Assembly: GCA_949128115.1 (NCBI GenBank)
Contig: OX421962.1
Coordinates: forward strand, 64,459,787-64,523,786
Length of the DNA stretch: 64,000 nt
Direction: 5' to 3'
From: Anaspis maculata
Taxonomy: Eukaryota; Arthropoda; Insecta; Coleoptera; Scraptiidae
The position numbers and the translations under genes were made by a program. Numbering within the stretch: position 1 is the first letter of the stretch; the number at the start of each line of letters is the position of its first letter. Positions 35,884 to 45,882 of the stretch are shown here, one piece after another. Below the pieces are notes generated by a model that was not told the origin of the DNA, made no database searches, and saw only the letters and a program-made list of their open reading frames with translations.

Positions 35884-36015
35884 TCGTACGTAAAATAAAC
35901 AAGGACAGTGTTTCGCTCGGAGTGTATATAGGTACTGATTTGATGAATTTGGGACTTCTTGTCACTGACACCAAGCCAAAAGTTATCAAATCAGTAGGTA
36001 CACTCCGCGGGAATC
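35884..36015. mobile_element. Diverged copy of the 150-bp palindromic MITE
   Basis: GTACGTAAAATAAACAAGGACAGTGTTTCGC pairs imperfectly with CACTCCGCGGGAATCACTGTC. Same family as 6533-6682. Confidence 0.7.
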
Positions 36016-36884
36016 ACTGTCGAGTATAATCATTGTAATTGTAATGCAGTGTGTTCTTTTGTTACAGTAGGAGACCTGGATGAAAACCTGAGCTGGCCAT
36101 GAGGTAACCATCACACACCTTTGCAGAATCCTACAGAACTGTAGACAACATTCTCAAAGCTTGCCTCATCACTCCCAGCAGTGGTAGCCGACAATGGCAG
36201 CTCATTTGGATCATTAGATCCACACCCAGAAATCATTGATCTCGCTCTGTTTCGTGCTTCATGAAGAGTGCCACCTCCTCGTGAACATTTTCACGCCGTT
36301 TTCACCAGTCTCTTTTATTTACTCTCTTATTCTGTGCTATCACATTTTTAAGGTATATTATTTTTCAATATTGTATTTTTTAGAATTTACATTTCTTTGG
36401 AAAAGATCTGTCAACGAGGTTGAAACGTTGGTTGCTAAATACACGTTTTTTTTGGAACTGAAACTGTCTATCATTTCCAAGATTTGAAGGAAAATACTGT
36501 AAGCAAACAAACGAGAATCAGGATCTTATGATTATTATTTATTAATGGGGCCACTTACTGCCAAAAAAAAGTCGTGCTTTAAATTTTAGTGAATTCAGTA
36601 ACAGATTGTGCTATTCAGCAGTTCAGCTGAGACTCTTGTCCGCTCGAGATCCTCATTGATTATATTTTGGGATGCTAGACATTCGTCAGAGTAAAAACTG
36701 TAATCGATCTGAGTATAAATTGTGGTATGAATAATCGTTTTTTGAGTCCTTTCTCCTCATACAATTTATTAAAAACTTGGACCAGTTCTGTAGAGATTAA
36801 ACTGCAACCTTCTTTAACAACCTCCATCATCCTGAAACTCAACTACAAAACATCAAAACTACCTATTCTTGATTAAAATTATAA

Positions 36885-37600
36885 TTACTTACATATGCAT
36901 GGACATGAGGTAGGTTTATGTACAATGACAGTGTGATGTATGTTTCGTCTGCATAAGCCTGTATGCTACAAGATTTGACGGTAGCAATAAGGACGTGTCA
37001 ACAGTAGGTTTAAATGATGAATAATAACGGACCAAGAACGGATCCTTGTGGAACGCCAGAAAGCAAGGAAAGGCATCAATGATTGGAAATCCATCTTTTC
37101 CATACGAGAAATCACTTACCTGTGAGCGCTGATTCCCGCTAATGCAAACAGCTACTACAGACCGCTAGTTCCACGCTCACATCAGGTGTGATGCGTGAAA
37201 CTGGTCATGGGAAAGGTGGATTGTCATCGACAATATGCTGATATCTTTGTGAAAAGTAGGATTGCAGAAGAGACAGAGAGATGCTGAATCAAAGCCGAAG
37301 TATTTCAGATTTGATATGATCAAACTATGATCAAGCGTATCGAGAGCTTATGAAAAATCCAACAAAAATGAGAGCAGTTTGGAAATCTTCATATATATGC
37401 TTTGACAATATCATCAGTAACCTTTGCCAAAGCAATTGCCGTACTATGCCCAGCTCTAAATCCAGACCGTGGCAACCGTATTAGGAGACTTCTTAAACTT
37501 TTAAAGAGATCAAATCTCTTTGCTTCATGAACGCAGTTTTCGATTCGGAGTAATCCAGGGAGCCGGAGGTTTGCTCACCTTGCGTACCTTTGTCGGAGCA
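36885..37600 (-). pseudogene. LINE reverse transcriptase core, degraded
   Basis: Minus-strand frames read DFS.ALDTLDHSLIISNLKY, then SGVPQGSVLGPLLFII, then IQAYADETYITL. These are the RT palm motifs of CR1/Jockey-type LINEs, with the catalytic YADD replaced by YADE and several stops between motifs. No intact ORF. Confidence 0.75.
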
Positions 37601-38559
37601 TGAGCAATTGAACTTCCTGTCAATGTCAGAGGTTCCCTTAATGCTTATTCAAGAGTGCTAGAAAAATGTTGTTTGTGTTTTAGGAACAAATATATGTGGG
37701 GGTGTGGGTCAAAGGGTGTTGGATTGGCGTACAAACCAATAAGAGGATGCATTATATTTTGTCAGTGGCTTCTCCTGTCAGTTCTTCACTTTTCTGTGAA
37801 GACTAACCAGAGAGACGGAGGAGGTGGAGAACAATAGAAAGATTTTGAAAAACATATAGACAATCAAATTTCATTTATTTGAAAAAAGATAAAAAAAGAT
37901 GATAAAATAAAACCGATGAACCCAAGCAGGGGTGGATGGGCCAAGGGGGTAAAAGGGAAAACGCAATACACTCAGCGTCACCTCATGTAATATAACTTTA
38001 CAACTTATTGTTTTCTCAACCCGAGTCTCAACCTCACAGTGGCCACTCGACAGGGGCATTTTCATTCCGTTCTCTTCACTACTGCTGCACTTGACAGCTT
38101 GGTCATCATTCTCTTCAGTGAAGACACCGCTTACAATTTTACCGCAAGAGACCCAGGAATGTATTGAACTACGTTCTTTACATAGACACTGATGTTATTG
38201 AGACTCGCAAAATAGGTACTCGGCGTAATCAGACCGCAAGACCACAATTCTGTACACCGACACTGCTTGTCGGTATCGGTAGCTATAGACAGGAACGATG
38301 TTGTTTGTTTCTCATCCTAGCTACTTCGGAACCCCATTATTGGATACCAATAGGAAAAAGAGCTTTCTGGGGTTCATTATCAATTTGAGGAACATAGTAG
38401 AGCTCAACAAAGTTATAAGAAGTGAATATAAGGTATGAACTATTTATTCACCAAGCTTTAAAACGTCACAGGACTTTTTGGAAACTTCTTTTTGCGCAGT
38501 GAGGAGTAGGAGCGGCTCCAATAACAACCCTTTGCGCAATAATTACTAGTGCCTATTAT

Positions 38560-38794
38560 GCCCGTATATTCATAGTCGTTGTCAAGTGCACTTTTATCAA
38601 GTATCACTTTTAATCAAGCTGTAACTCAAGTACGAATTCTGTTTCATAGACATAACTTCGGCTTTCCTCAAGAAATACTATTTCACGGTAATAGCCAAAT
38701 ATGTTTCCATGAAACAGAAATCGTACTTGAGTCACAGTTTGATTAAAAGTGATACTTGAACAAGGTGCACTTGACAACGATTATGAATACGGGC
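38560..38794. mobile_element. 235-bp palindromic MITE
   Basis: Arms GCCCGTATATTCATAGTCGT... and ...ACGATTATGAATACGGGC, with inner pairing of AAGTGCAC and ATTAAAAGTGATACTTGA. Flanks ATTAT on both sides suggest a 4-5 bp target duplication. Confidence 0.85.
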
Positions 38795-38798
38795 ATTA

Positions 38799-38957
38799 TG
38801 CTGGCCCTACATTGAGCAGCAAATGCTGTAGCTTTCTTTGCAGCAGAATTCTGATTGGAACTGACGCCTGTTATTGCTGTCAGTGACCAACATTTGACCA
38901 ATGAGAGCTCGGCAGCAAAAAAAGCTGCAGCATTTGATGCTCAATGTAAGGCCAGCA
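38799..38957. mobile_element. 159-bp Harbinger-type MITE (TTA target duplication)
   Basis: Ends TGCTGGCCCTACATTGAGCA and TGCTCAATGTAAGGCCAGCA, flanked by TTA at 38796-38798 and 38958-38960. It sits directly beside the preceding MITE. Confidence 0.88.
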
Positions 38958-39414
38958 TTAGTCTGCTAATTCACCACTAAATCTCCACCTCCAATGGGAG
39001 CGGCCTAGATGATATGGAAGAGCAGCACTCTATGCTGAATGCCACCTGAGAATAAAGTCAATTAATTATTATCAGTGTTTATGTAGAGAACGTAGTTCTA
39101 GGTATCTTGCGAGAACATTGTAAGCGGTGTTCACTGAAGAGAATGATGACCAAGCTGTCAAGCGTGGCAGTACCAAAGAGAATGGAATGAAAATGCCCAT
39201 ACTGTCGAGTGGCCCCTGTGAGGTTGAGAAGACCTACTTAGACGGACAATATGTTATCAAGTTGGAATGCATGAGGTGCTGCTGAATGCACTGCATTGGA
39301 AACTTGTTCATTCCCAGATCTTTCTTCTCAAAACTTTCATTGTAGAAGAAAAGTGTTGGTTTTCAGAGATTTATCCGCCATCGCTCACCAGTGGGTGTAA
39401 AATTCTAAAAATTA

Positions 39415-39640
39415 TGAATAAAAGGTAACCTTCTCACAAAACGTTTAAAGAAATTCCATACTGCAGTTTCGGGAGCGTAAGGGATAAATTATATGTCAAA
39501 TATTGACTCCTACTCCTTCACCAGAATATTTCACAAGTTTTCACTATTTTACCTCTAACGACGGGAGACTAAAGGCTCCCGAAACTGCAGTAATAAATTT
39601 TTGTAAACGTTTTGTGGGAAGACTCTGCCTTTTATTTATG
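39415..39640. mobile_element. Palindromic MITE
   Basis: ATAAAAGGTAACCTTCTCACAAAACG ... ACTGCAGTTTCGGGAGC pairs with GCTCCCGAAACTGCAGT ... CGTTTTGTGGGAAGACTC...TTTTATTTAT. No ORF. Confidence 0.75.
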
Positions 39641-39894
39641 ATTTTCAAAAGTGTTGGTTTTATCCTACCGGCCTTTTCACAAATCTCACCAGCCCAGAGG
39701 GAAAAAGTGCCTGGGCCCATCCACCCCTGAATCCAAAGTTTCGTTGCTTATATAGACGCACCAGGTGGGATTTCAAACCTTTCTTTTGTTATCTCTATCT
39801 GTGAGAGACAAAGAATTGAAGACACTGTTTAGAATAGAATGAAAGATTTTTTTCAACTATTGCGAATGTGTTAAAAATTTTATTTGCTATACAG

Positions 39895-39995
39895 GAAGAA
39901 TCATAAATTGTGAAAATCCGGAAAAAGCAGGAGACTACGACATTCTTATTGATGAATCTGTGACCCATCTTAATTTAGAAGAGTTAACGAAATAG
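39895..39995 (+). CDS. Candidate terminal exon of an unidentified gene
   Basis: After TTTGCTATACAG the sequence is open in one frame, reading RIINCENPEKAGDYDILIDE, then SVTHLNLEELTK and stop TAG. Composition and acidic, regular codon use look like real protein. AATAAA at 40222-40227 would serve as its polyadenylation signal. The preceding exon must end in phase 1. I could not find it upstream, where 37.9-39.7 kb is transposon-filled. I do not recognise the family. It may be the end of a gene with a long intron, or a relic. Confidence 0.4.
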
Positions 39996-40227
39996 ATAAA
40001 GAACATGTAAAATTGAAAGCCTCATTGCTTTAGACAAAAATCCTAGAGTCAGACTCCATAGGTGTTGGGTGAATGGGAATGCTTGAAAAGAATGATAGCT
40101 AAATGTGGCAGAGGTATCAGGTATGGATGTAATAAGAGTATGTTGTAAAAAACAACTATGGTGAAGGACTAAAAGCAAAAAAGTCTACAGCATTTGTGAA
40201 CGTAAATATATGTATTAAAATAATAAA

Positions 40228-41435
40228 GAATCAGCAATTACAAAAATCGAATGAGTAGGTATCTATAATAATAAATTATTGAACTATTACCACTTAGATA
40301 ACTTGAAACCAAAAATTGACCTCCGGTTGTACCAGGCCTTCATAATATTATCGATTTACCAACTAAACCATGGGCATTTCACTGTTGTTTGACCAACAGC
40401 ACTGCGAGTTTATATTTAATTTGATGATCAAATTTATGAGCTTGGTAAATCCACGGGGAAGGGAGGGGGGTGTCCGCCCGCGTAGGTATGAATTTTTTTC
40501 AGCAGCTTCAGGTCTGTCCTCTGGGACCAAGAGGTGACCACCTTACTCCGGAAATGACTTGGCTCCTTATTGTCTCCCTCAAAACTTGGAGGCTAGCAGG
40601 CATCCATTGCAAAAAGTGTCTCTCCTCAGGGGCTGAAAAATACACCCAAGTAGATAAATCCAAAGCCTTTCAATTATTTGATTTGAGTAATAATTACACT
40701 GGTCGAATAATTCGACCCATCACCATTTCGTGACCGCGACTTTGTCAGCCGATATCTTTTGAATGAGTTGATGGATTTGAAAAATCTTACCCACAAAGTA
40801 GTGGCCGCAAAATGGTGATAAGATGTGTCAAGTTATTGGAGCAGTGTATTTGGTAGTAATAGCAGCCGGCGAGGCCTTTCTTATAGGTCAAAATTCTTTT
40901 GAAAACAACAAAATTATGTAGGTACCTATAAGAGACAGTGACGATGTCCACAATTAAGTATTTGCCTGTCACCCTACCTGATGGCCATCTTAGCTTGAAG
41001 GGACCATCTTCTGTCCTGGTCCTGGATGCAAGTAGGTACGATGTGGTGACGACTTGCTCACCCTTTGATTTGAGCGAGCCTGGGATCAGCACAAGGGTCT
41101 TTGACAAGGATATCAACCTCTTCTGGTGGAAGAAATCCAGCCTCAAGTCCCAAGGCAGGAAATATATTTTCCCCCGAAATGACTATTGTGTCCTCGATTG
41201 TGTCTCTCCGGAGCCACTAAAAAATACACCTTCAAATCATTCACCTACATAAATTTAAATCAAATCCAATTCAAACTCTATTTGTTTTACCTTTTACCTA
41301 CCTTTGTTCATAAACTGGCATTATTATATGGGCCACATGGACACATGGACAACAAATCAAACAATAATAAATAAAGCAACAAACGCGACAGTGCGACGTT
41401 GCCTAGCGCTTTTGGAGGGTGGGAAGGGTGCTTGT
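40228..41435. other. No gene recognised
   Basis: Short ORFs at 40470-40733, 40938-41252 and 40787-41146 have moderately coding-like text but no family motif or convincing splice borders. Confidence 0.35.
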
Positions 41436-41439
41436 AGAG

Positions 41440-41590
41440 AGGGGATTGGCGAAAATCAGCGGCCACCAGAAGGCGCTGAACGCAGTCAAACATGGTGGCC
41501 CAAGGGGCCTTGACAAATAGGTACCCAGCGCACAGCCCAGCGCAGTAGCGCAGTAGCACTCGACAGTTGACAGTGCCCACTCCAAATCAT
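41440..41590 (+). repeat. Inverted duplicate, left arm
   Basis: GGCCCAAGGGGCCTTGACAAATAGGTA and surrounding bases are the diverged reverse complement of 42680-42765 (TACCTATTTGTCAAGGCCTCTTGGGCC). The arms face each other across about 1.1 kb, just upstream of the endonuclease G gene. Confidence 0.7.
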
Positions 41591-41735
41591 GAAAATATTG
41601 ACAGTTTTGACAGTTGAAAAATAATTAAATTTTTTTGTCTTCCTTGTTTTTCACATCGTCGTGAATGTGAGCGAGTGAGTGTTGTAATTTGACTTGAATT
41701 ACTGCATTAGTATACGCCGATGGACACAATGCACA

Positions 41736-41933
41736 ATGCAGCAGCAAAAGCCGATACGTAAGTTGGTGAAATGCTGGCCGAAAAATGCAATCTCTGAAAT
41801 GCTTATTTACGTTACAGATGTTGAGTTGTGTGAGCCCCTTGCACACAAGGTGGAAATACTAAGCCCCCACAAGACAAGGCATAGGTACATCAGGACGCAT
41901 CACGAAAATGAGCCAACAATAATTATTGTTTAG
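41736..41933 (+). CDS. Small ORF, 65 codons, unknown
   Basis: The ATG at 41736 opens MQQQKPIRKLVKCWPKN...VELCEPLAHKVEILSPHKTR and continues to a TAG. The text is well balanced. A 60-bp in-frame GTAAGT...TTACAG segment could also be spliced out without breaking the frame. A short out-of-frame uORF overlaps the start. No family recognised. It lies between the arms of the inverted duplication. Confidence 0.3.
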   Translation: MQQQKPIRKLVKCWPKNAISEMLIYVTDVELCEPLAHKVEILSPHKTRHRYIRTHHENEPTIIIV

Positions 41934-42589
41934 GCCAGAACGATGAACATTCTTTTGGAGTAATCGTACGACTATTACATTGACTGTGAAGTAAAATTTC
42001 AGTAGCTAATAAACATTTACCGCTGTCTAGAATAATAAAAATCATAGTTTATCAAATAATTGAGTATTCTTCAATCATAAGTTTAATCATAGCTCATCGG
42101 TTGATGTTAGTGTTTCTACAATGGAAAATATTTTCATATCGATTAAGTTGTTCTAAATCTGAACTGATGAGGCGAGTGACGGATTCTGATTTGCAGGCCA
42201 GGTATCTTCTCTCAATACCGCTGGCGTTGATGTCCAGGCTCTTCGGCTGCTCTCACTGGCTTATCGGAGATGGCTTCACGAGTTCACAACACTGTTCTAA
42301 CAACTGGGCCACAGAACCTAGCCTCCAAATAGTTTTCAATTATCCATTTATGAGACATAACAAAGCACAAGAGTCTCAGTCGCAGTGAGCCCCAGTCACC
42401 CCACACACGATTAAATGACCTGCCTCAATCACTTCTTCGCACTTTGTCGAGAGGGGGCTGATTTGGTCACCAACATGACCATAAATATTGGGCAAATGAA
42501 TCTGTATTATCGGCATTTTCTAAAACAAAAATAAGTTAGAGATACTGCAACGAAACTCCATTCCCAACGAGCCCCAGTTCTTAGCCCAC

Positions 42590-42765
42590 TGCACAGAGTA
42601 GGCGCCCACTGTTACGCTTTCACTGACAGCTATCACTGTTGACAGCTGTTGTGATGTAAATGCGCACTGCGTTTACTACCTATTTGTCAAGGCCTCTTGG
42701 GCCACCATGTTTTGCGTACAGCGCCACCACGCGGAAAAGATTTTCGCCAATTGCATTTTTTCAAG
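42590..42765 (-). repeat. Inverted duplicate, right arm
   Basis: Partner of 41440-41590. It contains TTGTCAAGGCC and GGGCCACCATGTTT, and ends about 290 bp before the endonuclease G start codon, so it may lie in that promoter region. Confidence 0.65.
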
Positions 42766-43053
42766 TTTTTGACATTTCCGTCAAACTAGATGGCCATGTT
42801 GCCATGTTTATTCAACCTGTCGCTCTTGTGGCTTGTCGCGCTTGAAATTGTCGCGCTAACTGCCCGTAATCAACACCGTCAACGTCACGTGATGGATTTT
42901 GTTGTGACAGCGACGTCAGCTGTCAACCTGTTCTGACATGTGACATAACCAAACTTTTAAAATGTCTGCGTTATGTCTGCATCTACAGCCTCTTGAAACT
43001 TAACGATAAAGTAAAGATAGAATCAGAAAAAACTATATTATACAAGAAACAGC

Positions 43054-44138
43054 ATGCGGATTCAAAGACTGAAAACTGTTGCACTAATTGGCGGTGTGAG
43101 TATCGCCAGTTTTTTAACGGGAAGTTATGTGGAAAGGAGGTTCGCCAAGTCATGGGATGGCACTTTTTACCGCCCCCAGGCTTCAGTGTTTGGTTCTGTA
43201 CTCGCCGCTACTGCAGTGCAACCTGTGCCAACACAAAGCAATGTCAGTAGAATATCTCAAATTATGAAACACGGATTCCCAAGTCTAGACAGCATACGAT
43301 CATTCGACAACTACGTCTTAAGCTACGATAAGAGAAACAGGGTTCCGAATTGGGTTTTCGAGCACATCACCAAAGAATCCGCCCAGTGTAATGAAGGAGT
43401 CGACAGGTCTTTGTGCGAATTCAAGCCTGATGAAAGTATTCATCCGTTTTTCAGGTTTTCACAATTTTGTGTATTATTTAAATCAAATTTGCTAAATTTT
43501 ACATGTTTAGATCACTTAACTCTGATTACTACAAATCTGGATATGATCGAGGGCACATGGCTGCCGCCGGCAATCACAGAGTTAGCCAGAAGCTAGTCGA
43601 TCAGACGTTTTATTTATCGAACATGGCTCCGCAAGTTGGTGTCGGCTTCAACCGTGATGCTTGGAATAAGTTAGAAAGATATGTAAGGCGAATGACTAAA
43701 ACCTATGTAAATGTATACTGTTGTACAGGTCCTCTGTATTTGCCAAAGTGAGTGAATGCAAAAAGTTCTTTGATTGTTTGTACCTAGGTACTAAATATTG
43801 AATTATAGGAAAGAGAATGATGGTAAAAACTACATAAGATACGAAGTAATTGGTGCTAATCATGTAGCAGTACCCACCCACTTTTTTAAGGTTGTTGTTG
43901 GTGAAACAACCGATGGGAAGCTTGAAATGGAAGCTTACGTCATGCCCAATCAGCCTATTGATGATAAGATACCATTGACTAGTTTTCAGGTAAATAAAGT
44001 AGGCACTTTATTTGTTTTATCTGATAAATTAATTTTTTGTAGGTTCCACCTGAAACTATAGAACGAGCAGCTGGCTTACTGCTCTTTGACAACGTGGCTA
44101 GGAACAATTTCAATAAAATTAATGGAAAAAAGAACTAA
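43054..44138 (+). CDS. EndoG: Endonuclease G, mitochondrial
   Basis: Exons 43054-43454, 43511-43747, 43809-43989 and 44043-44138 (TAA) join in phase and give 304 residues, the usual family length. Introns are 56, 61 and 53 bp. Residues 1-30 contain a hydrophobic stretch, VALIGGVSIASFL, between basic residues, fitting a mitochondrial/inner-membrane leader. The beta-beta-alpha-metal nuclease motif DRGHMAAAGNH is at 146-156, with His149 the catalytic base and Asn in the downstream metal-site helix (GVGFNRDAWNKLE). The signature YLSNMAPQ is present. The family cuts mitochondrial DNA, including paternal mtDNA, and degrades nuclear DNA in apoptosis. The frame is fully open with no missing motif. 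The start ATG is supported by the leader. Confidence 0.95.
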
Positions 44139-44254
44139 GTAGGTACTTAGTTCTTTACACTTAGGTGATAAAATTTCCAAAGAATTATTTCAACATGATT
44201 GTGAGAGTGATTAATTTTAAAACAGTTTTAGTCCCAGAATTTTAATTATCATGA

Positions 44255-44260
44255 AATAAA
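44255..44260 (+). terminator. Polyadenylation signal of EndoG
   Basis: AATAAA 117 bases after the stop codon, followed by a T-rich stretch. Confidence 0.65.
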
Positions 44261-44369
44261 ACCTATGAACATTTTATTCCTTTTCTTTGTTTTTAGATTT
44301 TTTTGTCTGCCGCAAATATCGTATATTAGGTATATTATGAAATATGCCTCACAAAAAATGTGAGTAGCA

Positions 44370-44535
44370 AAAAAAAAGTCTGTTGTGGCACCACAATACT
44401 TTCCCGACAAGTTTCCAGGAACCTATGGAAAATTTTGTTCGAGACATCCCTTCGAGTGGGGAGTTGGAATTTGAGAGAAAGATTGAAACAAATTTTGCAG
44501 CATCTTTATCATAAAATATTTGAACAAAGAATTGG
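44370..44535 (-). repeat. Dispersed repeat, reverse copy
   Basis: GTCTGTTGTGGCACCACAATACTTTCCCGAC is the reverse complement of the segment near 11215-11255. A related copy is at about 26740-26815. The flanking sequence also matches in part. Confidence 0.7.
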
Positions 44536-45525
44536 ACAATTTGTCAGGAGTATTTGACTTTTCTGCGAAAACCTCAGCCTTTTCCAAATCATCTCATTGT
44601 GAAAAAATCATCAATAAGGGCTTCATTTAAGCCCCATTAACTGGTCTCGATAGGCAGACCGGTTTTGCATTTTCAGCTGAAAAGCAATAGCGGAAAATTG
44701 GGAAAAGAACTGTTGGAAAATGTTCATGAACCAGTTACCGCTTGTTTGAAAAAATGGAAAAAATCTTTCCACGGGATGAGTTAGAAATTTGCAGTTTTGA
44801 CCCAATAACCGTTGGTCCGATTTTGATTAAAATTTAAAATAAAAATATTCATTTTTTTTTCCAACCTCCATTTGCAGCATGTCTGCACCTAAAATGAATA
44901 TTCCATGGAGCTTATCGCAGGTCGAAGTTTGGACTGCTTTTTTTGAATTCACGGAATGTGAATCGTTGTGAATCGTCGAAAAAATCGTTGGAATCTACTT
45001 TCGATATCGGTTGGAATTTTTCTAAAAAAGTCGATCCTCCACCAGGAAAGGTCGTCTGAGTTGAGTCTTGCACCAAACGCGGGTCGGGTGAGCTACCGCC
45101 TCAGGCGGTAACGGCCAGGAAAAAGTTTGAAAATTAGTAGCGCTCGACCGGAAAATAGTGGAAGCTCCAATTAGAGACTGAATTTTATTATTTTATTATT
45201 ATGTTGCTTCCTGTGGTGATAAGGTGTTGATTGATCCATTCTCTCTAGATTGAGACTTGAAACCATCAATACCAACTATGCCGACGGCAAATAAGTACAT
45301 GGTGAAAGAAAAAGTAAAAGTTGAACATTTGTATCTGAAGAACCAAAATAGAGGTGAAGACATATGTCAATCGCCATAAATAATCCTATAATCCTTCATG
45401 GTCATGAAGTCGTGGTAAACTTCAATCAAATATCTTGAGCCGTTCCTGAAATCTCTTCGAAAGACTAAAGGGACTGAGGGATTTTTTTGATCCAGCTAGA
45501 TCATACAGATTGGGGTTTCCGTGAG

Positions 45526-45778
45526 CAGGGCCGACTTTAGAGGGTGTTTTGCAAACTTTGAGGGGGGGGGGGCATCTGAGCGCCCTTTATCTCTCTATTA
45601 TCTCAAAAAAAAAATCGCTTTTTTACTCGCGATTTGTGCAATTTTCAATTATTATCAACATTACTGTTATCATTGAAAAAAATCGCTTGAATTGCTATTT
45701 TTTCATTCATAAAAGGGCGCATTACAGAACTCATCTAGAACTTCGCCTTGGGCGCCAAAAACTGTAAGGCCGGCCCTG
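45526..45778. mobile_element. 253-bp hAT-type MITE
   Basis: Ends CAGGGCCGACTTTA and TAAGGCCGGCCCTG, with flanking 8-bp TCCGTGAG / TCCGTAAG (one mismatch). The GGCGC-rich subterminal CTTGGGCGCCAAAAACTG is typical of widespread hAT MITEs. No ORF. Confidence 0.88.
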
Positions 45779-45882
45779 TCCGTAAGCACCACTAATTGGT
45801 TTTGATGGCTTCAAGTTTCAGTCCAAAGAGAATGGATCAAACAACACATTTACCAAGCGGCATTATTCCGCCATAATAAAAC

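Larger units (their letters stand above)
37900..39735. repeat. Large inverted repeat enclosing a MITE cluster
   Basis: 37915-38195 (GGGGTGGATGGGCC...CCACTCGACAG...TTGGTCATCATTCTCTTCAGTGAA...AACTACGTTCT) is inverted relative to 39070-39260 plus 39705-39735. Three palindromic MITEs lie between the arms. No gene is seen between them. Confidence 0.75.
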
